The notes under the pieces: generated by a model
What the model saw: only the letters and a program-made list of their open reading frames with translations
Database searches by the model: none
What the model was told of the DNA's origin: nothing
NCBI GenBank assembly: GCA_035943355.1
Contig: DASZCG010000349.1
Location: forward strand, 1-23,986
DNA: 23,986 nt
Reading direction: 5' to 3'
DNA from: 20CM-2-65-7 sp035943355
GTDB lineage: Bacteria; Gemmatimonadota; Gemmatimonadetes; Gemmatimonadales; GWC2-71-9
Part shown: piece by piece, positions 20,866-23,986 of the stretch
How positions within the stretch are numbered: position 1 is the first letter of the stretch
Layout: every line of letters starts with the position of its first letter
Translations under genes and position numbers: made by a program

Positions 20866-22095
20866 TCACCCGGCTTTGCGCTCCCGCAACTTCATCGGAT
20901 GCGCCATTACGTCGAGCAACGCGGCCTCGGTCGGCTGCTGGTAGCAGGTCAGCAACGTCTGCATATCCTTCCAGCCACCAGCAACCATCAACGCCTTGAG
21001 CGGTGCATCTCCCCGCTCCGTCGCCCACTTCCGACGGTACGCATGCCAGAGCCCGCCTTCTAAGCGCGGGACACCAGCGTGCCTCTCGGCGACGCCGAGC
21101 TGCTGACCGAAAATCTCACGCGGCCATGGCTCATCCTTCCCGGCGCGGGGAAACAACCATTCATCCCCCACCGCGCCGAGACGGACGCGGAAGTGATGTA
21201 GCTCCTCCGCGAGGGCCGCCGGAATCGGGACAACGCGCTCCCGACCCCGCTTGTCGAAGTCCTTCCGCCACCGAATGCGCGGCGGATCAGCCTCGAGGTC
21301 CGACCACCGGAGGCCGCGGATCGCGCCAATGCGCGCGCCCGTTGCCTCCGCGAGCACGAGGGCCAACTCCATCCTGACCCAGCGTCCTCGACCCCGCTTT
21401 TGCGGTGCAGTTGCGGCCAGTTGCTGCATCGCTTCTCGCACCTTCACGAACCGGTCGTAGGTCGCGACCGGCCGCTTGGGGTTCTCTTCGCGAGGCAGCT
21501 TCACCCCACGGAGCGGGTTCTCCGACAAAAGCCACGATCCGTTCGACGTTCGCTCGCGCGTGGCCCACAGAATCATAGTGCGCAGGAGCGCGAGGTCTTC
21601 GCGGACCGCGGTGGCTCGGACTGGCCGAGTCCTGCGGCCGTCGGGCCATCCATGCCCCGTCCGACGCGCCAGGGCGTAGCGCTCGACGTCGTTTGGCGTC
21701 AAGAAATCCACTCGCCTCCTCACGCCAAAAAACGCGAGGAGCCGTGCTGCGGCGGAACGCTTGTCGGCTTGCGTGCGCTTCGTGTTCTGTCGATACCCTG
21801 GTGCCTCCTGCTGGTACTTGGTCCACAATTCCCCGAGCGTGAGCGGGTTCGCGGTCGGTGTTGTCGAGTCAGACTCGAACAACGACTGCAAGAACACCTC
21901 CGCGTGCTGCTGCGCCTCCGAGCGGCTCGTGGTCCCGAACGATTTCCAGTCCTGGCCCTGTGCGGGTATCCACGTGATCCCGTAAAACACACCGCCCGGC
22001 TCGCGCTGTGTGACCCGGACCCGGCAGCCACGCCATCCGAGCGTCAGGGACCAGCAACCCTTAGCGCTCTTATGCCAGTCCGTGTGGATCTTCAT
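20866..22095 (-). CDS. tyrosine recombinase / integrase
   Basis: Site-specific recombinase that inserts and excises the element, 409 residues from ATG 22095. An N-terminal arm-binding part (~1-75) is followed by a SAM-like core-binding domain (~85-190, LTLGELWTKYQQEAP...LTPNDVERYALAR) and the catalytic domain. Catalytic residues are Arg in EATGARIGAIRGLRW (~256), His and Arg in LWHAYRRKW (~351-354), Trp replacing the second His in VAGGWKDM, and the nucleophile Tyr in TCYQQP (~385). All are intact, so it may be active. The ATG at 22095 has AGGAGG 9 nt upstream. An in-frame ATG at 22119 with GGAGG 8 nt upstream is an alternative that overlaps the HTH gene by 23 nt. Confidence 0.94.
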   Translation of the reverse strand: MKIHTDWHKSAKGCWSLTLGWRGCRVRVTQREPGGVFYGITWIPAQGQDWKSFGTTSRSEAQQHAEVFLQSLFESDSTTPTANPLTLGELWTKYQQEAPGYRQNTKRTQADKRSAAARLLAFFGVRRRVDFLTPNDVERYALARRTGHGWPDGRRTRPVRATAVREDLALLRTMILWATRERTSNGSWLLSENPLRGVKLPREENPKRPVATYDRFVKVREAMQQLAATAPQKRGRGRWVRMELALVLAEATGARIGAIRGLRWSDLEADPPRIRWRKDFDKRGRERVVPIPAALAEELHHFRVRLGAVGDEWLFPRAGKDEPWPREIFGQQLGVAERHAGVPRLEGGLWHAYRRKWATERGDAPLKALMVAGGWKDMQTLLTCYQQPTEAALLDVMAHPMKLRERKAG

Positions 22096-22096
22096 C

Positions 22097-22492
22097 TTAG
22101 GCAGCCTCCTGCGTGTCATGGCAACGACCTCCATGAGAACGCCGGATGGCCACCTGCCGAGCATGGGCGTTGGGATCGTACGCCCGCCTCGGCACAGCGT
22201 CAACCGTCGCCGGTTTCTGCGGAAGGTCGGCGGCCCGGAAGAAGAGGCGGCGTCCACGGCGTTGCGCCGGGACCCGACCTGTCCGCACCAGCCGACGCAG
22301 ATGGTCGCTGGAATAGCCGCTCGCTTCCGCGGCCTGCTGCAAGGTCAGCTCAGTCGAGTCTTCCTCGCTCCACAACCGCTCGAGATCGGCCAGCACCGCC
22401 CGACAAAGGCTCGCGCCGTTTACGGAGACACCGAGCTGCTCGTATTCGGCCGCTCGCGCCTCCCACTTGGCGAGTAGCTGTGGGTCCCTCAT
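22097..22492 (-). CDS. helix-turn-helix protein, possible excisionase or regulator
   Basis: A 131-residue protein. Residues ~1-55 are helical and charged (MRDPQLLAKWEARAAEYEQLG...). Then LTLQQAAEASGYSSDHLRRLVRTGRVPAQRRGRRLFFRAADLP is a winged helix-turn-helix of the MerR/excisionase type, with the characteristic A-A-x-x-x-G-Y-S-x-x-x-L-R-R. Its position directly before the integrase, 1 nt from the integrase start, suggests it controls excision or integrase expression. A targeting role in the helicase's replication complex is an alternative. The start at 22492 overlaps the helicase stop by 4 nt (ATGA); upstream in-frame sequence is a shadow of the helicase gene. Confidence 0.8.
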   Translation of the reverse strand: MRDPQLLAKWEARAAEYEQLGVSVNGASLCRAVLADLERLWSEEDSTELTLQQAAEASGYSSDHLRRLVRTGRVPAQRRGRRLFFRAADLPQKPATVDAVPRRAYDPNAHARQVAIRRSHGGRCHDTQEAA

Positions 22493-23805
22493 ATGGCCCC
22501 CTGCCCCAACGGTGCTAGGATCGGTTCCTTGCAGAGGCGAATCCCCACAAATCCCCACCTACCGGTCTTCCCGTCGCGCCGCCGTTGGAATCCGCGGTCG
22601 GCGAGCCGCTGCGACAACCGTTTCAAGGAGCCGGAATCTTCACCGCGATCTCCAGACCACTCCTTCCACCCCCAGTACAAGTGCTGTGTGAGCGTCCACA
22701 CCGCCGCCGACAGCTCGCAGTCGTCGGCGAGCCAACGGCCGATCACGTCTTGATCCTCGAAGTACTCGTTGGTGGCTGTCAACACCAACTCGGGTGGCGA
22801 CAACCGTTGTTTCTGCCATGCCAGAGCACCGTCCACCATCCAGGCCAAGATTGCCGGCCCCTCGAGTTGGAGCTTCTCCGTGAGGTAGGGATCGGGATTC
22901 TTCGGTTTGACTGTGAACGGCACGAGCTGCAACCGCCGCCGCATCGCCTCATCAACCGTGTCGAGGGACGGCTTCCGATTGCCGACTAGCAGCAGCTTGA
23001 ACTGCGGCTGGAAGGTGAAAAAGTCTTGGCGCATGAAGCGCGCGGTCACCGGGTCGCCACCGGAGAGACTCTTCAACCGCTCCTCGTTCCAACGCCCCTC
23101 GCTCGTCTCGCTCGCCGTTACGAGCCGCGCGCCGTGCAACATCGCGACTTCGGTTGGGTGGCGTTCATGACGTGCCGCCACGAAGGTGCTCATGGGCGCA
23201 ATGGTCGCATAATCGCCCAGGACATGGGTAAGCGTGTTCAGGCAAACGCTCTTCCCATTCCCCCCAGGTCCGTAGACGAAGACCACAGCGTGCTCGTCCG
23301 TCGCGCCGGTGAGACAGTACCCCGCGAGGCGTTGGAGGTAGGCCTCGAGGTCAGGGTTTCCCCCGGTGGCCTCATGGAGGAAGGCTTTCCAGCGGCGGCA
23401 ATCGCTGTCCCGATCGACGCTGACCTGTGTCATCTTGGTCAACAGCAGCGCGGGGTCATGCGGGCGCAGCAGGCCAGTGCGAAGATCAACAACGCCGGAT
23501 GGCGTGTTGAGGAGCCAAGGATCTGCATCAAGGGCGCTCGCTTCGACCGCGATCCGTGCGTCAGACTCCATCAACTTCATCACGTTGAGCAGAGTAGCCG
23601 TGCTCTCGATGCGGCGTGCCTGCGTCGCAGCTTTGGCGCTCGCGTCAGTGGCGATCAGGTCGCACGCGATCTCGTGAAGCTGCCTGCCGATCTCTGCACG
23701 CGCCCGGTTCATCTCATCGGGCTGCCACCGGGACCCATCCCAGGTGAGCCACCGGCCCGTGCCGGGGACAAAGCGCAGCCGACTCCACACACACAGCGCC
23801 AGCAA
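22489..23805 (-). CDS. P4-type SF3 helicase (D5_N domain), primase part missing
   Basis: A replication helicase of phages, satellites and plasmids, 438 residues from TTG 23805. Residues ~5-150 form the D5_N-type region (RFVPGTGRWLTWDGSRWQP, then DPWLLNTPSGVVDLRTG). The SF3 ATPase follows: Walker A GPGGNGKS, Walker B region LVTASETSEG, and sensor FKLLLVGNRKP with its Asn. MRRRLQLVPFTV and a helical C-terminus with a winged-helix-like end complete it. P4-type primases usually carry several hundred residues of primase before D5_N; here an in-frame TAA at 23809-23811 cuts the frame just before it. The gene is therefore N-terminally truncated, or the primase is a separate upstream gene. An in-frame GTG at 23790 is another possible start. 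Confidence 0.85.
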   Translation of the reverse strand: MLALCVWSRLRFVPGTGRWLTWDGSRWQPDEMNRARAEIGRQLHEIACDLIATDASAKAATQARRIESTATLLNVMKLMESDARIAVEASALDADPWLLNTPSGVVDLRTGLLRPHDPALLLTKMTQVSVDRDSDCRRWKAFLHEATGGNPDLEAYLQRLAGYCLTGATDEHAVVFVYGPGGNGKSVCLNTLTHVLGDYATIAPMSTFVAARHERHPTEVAMLHGARLVTASETSEGRWNEERLKSLSGGDPVTARFMRQDFFTFQPQFKLLLVGNRKPSLDTVDEAMRRRLQLVPFTVKPKNPDPYLTEKLQLEGPAILAWMVDGALAWQKQRLSPPELVLTATNEYFEDQDVIGRWLADDCELSAAVWTLTQHLYWGWKEWSGDRGEDSGSLKRLSQRLADRGFQRRRDGKTGRWGFVGIRLCKEPILAPLGQGAI

Positions 23806-23986
23806 CGCTTACGCGCGCGCGCGACTACGCGTCCAGTCTATCTATCGCAGAGCCTTCACGATGGGTTGCCAAAGTAGCCAGCAACACTGTTGCTGGAGCC
23901 GGAGGATGGCACGGAAGGCGCGACCGACCATGCCGGACGACGCTGGATGCTCGTGGAGCCTCTCGACCGGCAGAGGACTAGTAGTC
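23806..23986. other. upstream region of the helicase gene, no supported gene
   Basis: All three minus-strand frames reach stops here. One frame stays open from the window edge to a TAG at 23842-23844 (47 codons), which could be the end of an unseen upstream gene, but nothing in it is recognised. The stretch also contains (CG)6 at 23812-23823 and a perfect palindrome at 23878-23896. It may be a promoter, operator or origin region. Confidence 0.35.
23878..23896. repeat. 19-bp perfect inverted repeat upstream of the helicase gene
   Basis: CCAGCAACA and TGTTGCTGG are perfect 9-nt arms around a single central C. The site lies about 75 nt before the helicase start. Two-fold symmetric sites of this length are typical dimeric repressor operators; a hairpin in a replication origin is another possibility. 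Confidence 0.55.

Larger units (their letters stand above)
20788..23986. mobile_element. integrative element at tRNA-Gln, integrase-proximal end
   Basis: From the 3' end of tRNA-Gln to the window edge the gene content changes. A tyrosine recombinase, an HTH protein and an SF3/P4-type helicase lie head to tail on the minus strand with overlapping or nearly touching ends. This is the left end of a phage satellite, prophage or integrative plasmid-like island. The tRNA 3' half probably serves as the attachment core. The far end and second attachment site lie outside the window, so size and cargo are unknown. Confidence 0.8.

Noticed and set aside
23026..23877. Plus-strand frame of 283 codons opposite the helicase
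   Set aside because: It is antisense to a helicase with intact Walker motifs, and its composition is that of a shadow frame.
23842..23985. Minus-strand frame from the window edge to a TAG as a real gene end
   Set aside because: There are only 47 codons and no recognisable motif; it cannot be separated from chance.
1..23986. CRISPR arrays, insertion-sequence transposases, rRNA genes
   Set aside because: None were seen: no regularly spaced repeats, no transposase motifs and no rRNA signatures.

Overview
The window is GC-rich bacterial DNA (roughly two thirds G+C by eye) with dense, mostly plus-strand genes, frequent GTG/TTG starts, and long runs of genes joined by 4-nt ATGA/GTGA/TTGA stop-start overlaps. 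An Mla-type lipid transporter and an outer-membrane beta-barrel remnant indicate a two-membrane (diderm) cell. Gene style, the degenerate GGGARAC heptamer repeats and the GC-rich palindrome are compatible with a soil-type phylum such as Gemmatimonadota or Acidobacteriota. That placement is inference from style, not proof.

Layout. (1) 1-489: end of a secreted PKD/CARDB-type protein, then a perfect 30-bp palindrome. (2) 551-5010: nadE (glutamine-dependent NAD synthase), an acyl-CoA thioesterase, a patatin-like hydrolase, a CBS protein, a DUF2203 protein and a four-helix membrane protein. (3) 5124-15132: a tightly coupled run of 12 genes: HAD hydrolase, nucleotidyltransferase, ATP-grasp enzyme, class III aminotransferase, CDP-alcohol phosphatidyltransferase 1 (frameshifted here), GFO/IDH/MocA oxidoreductase, COG0392-type flippase-like membrane protein, small DUF457-like membrane protein, CDP-alcohol phosphatidyltransferase 2, alpha/beta hydrolase, PimA-like GT4 glycosyltransferase, polysaccharide deacetylase. 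(4) 15065-18260: a short mutY on the minus strand, divergent from an mlaE-mlaF-mlaD lipid-transport operon. (5) 18261-20548: a four-helix-bundle (S23/IVP-like) gene, rnz (RNase Z), an outer-membrane barrel remnant and an SRPBCC protein. (6) 20629-20787: tRNA-Ala(CGC) and tRNA-Gln(CTG). (7) 20788-23986: the integrase end of a mobile element sitting at tRNA-Gln, with tyrosine recombinase, HTH protein and an SF3/P4-type helicase lacking its usual N-terminal primase, all on the minus strand.

The most interesting block is the 12-gene run. A nucleotidyltransferase and two CDP-alcohol phosphatidyltransferases can activate and attach alcohol head groups. A dehydrogenase and an aminotransferase could turn a hydroxyl into an amine. 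A PimA-like glycosyltransferase and a deacetylase could glycosylate and trim the product, and a flippase-like protein could move it. I infer a pathway for an unusual, probably amino- and glycosyl-decorated phospholipid, loosely analogous to phosphatidylinositol mannosides or GPI precursors. Substrates cannot be read from the sequence. The Mla transporter directly downstream would suit lipid traffic between membranes.
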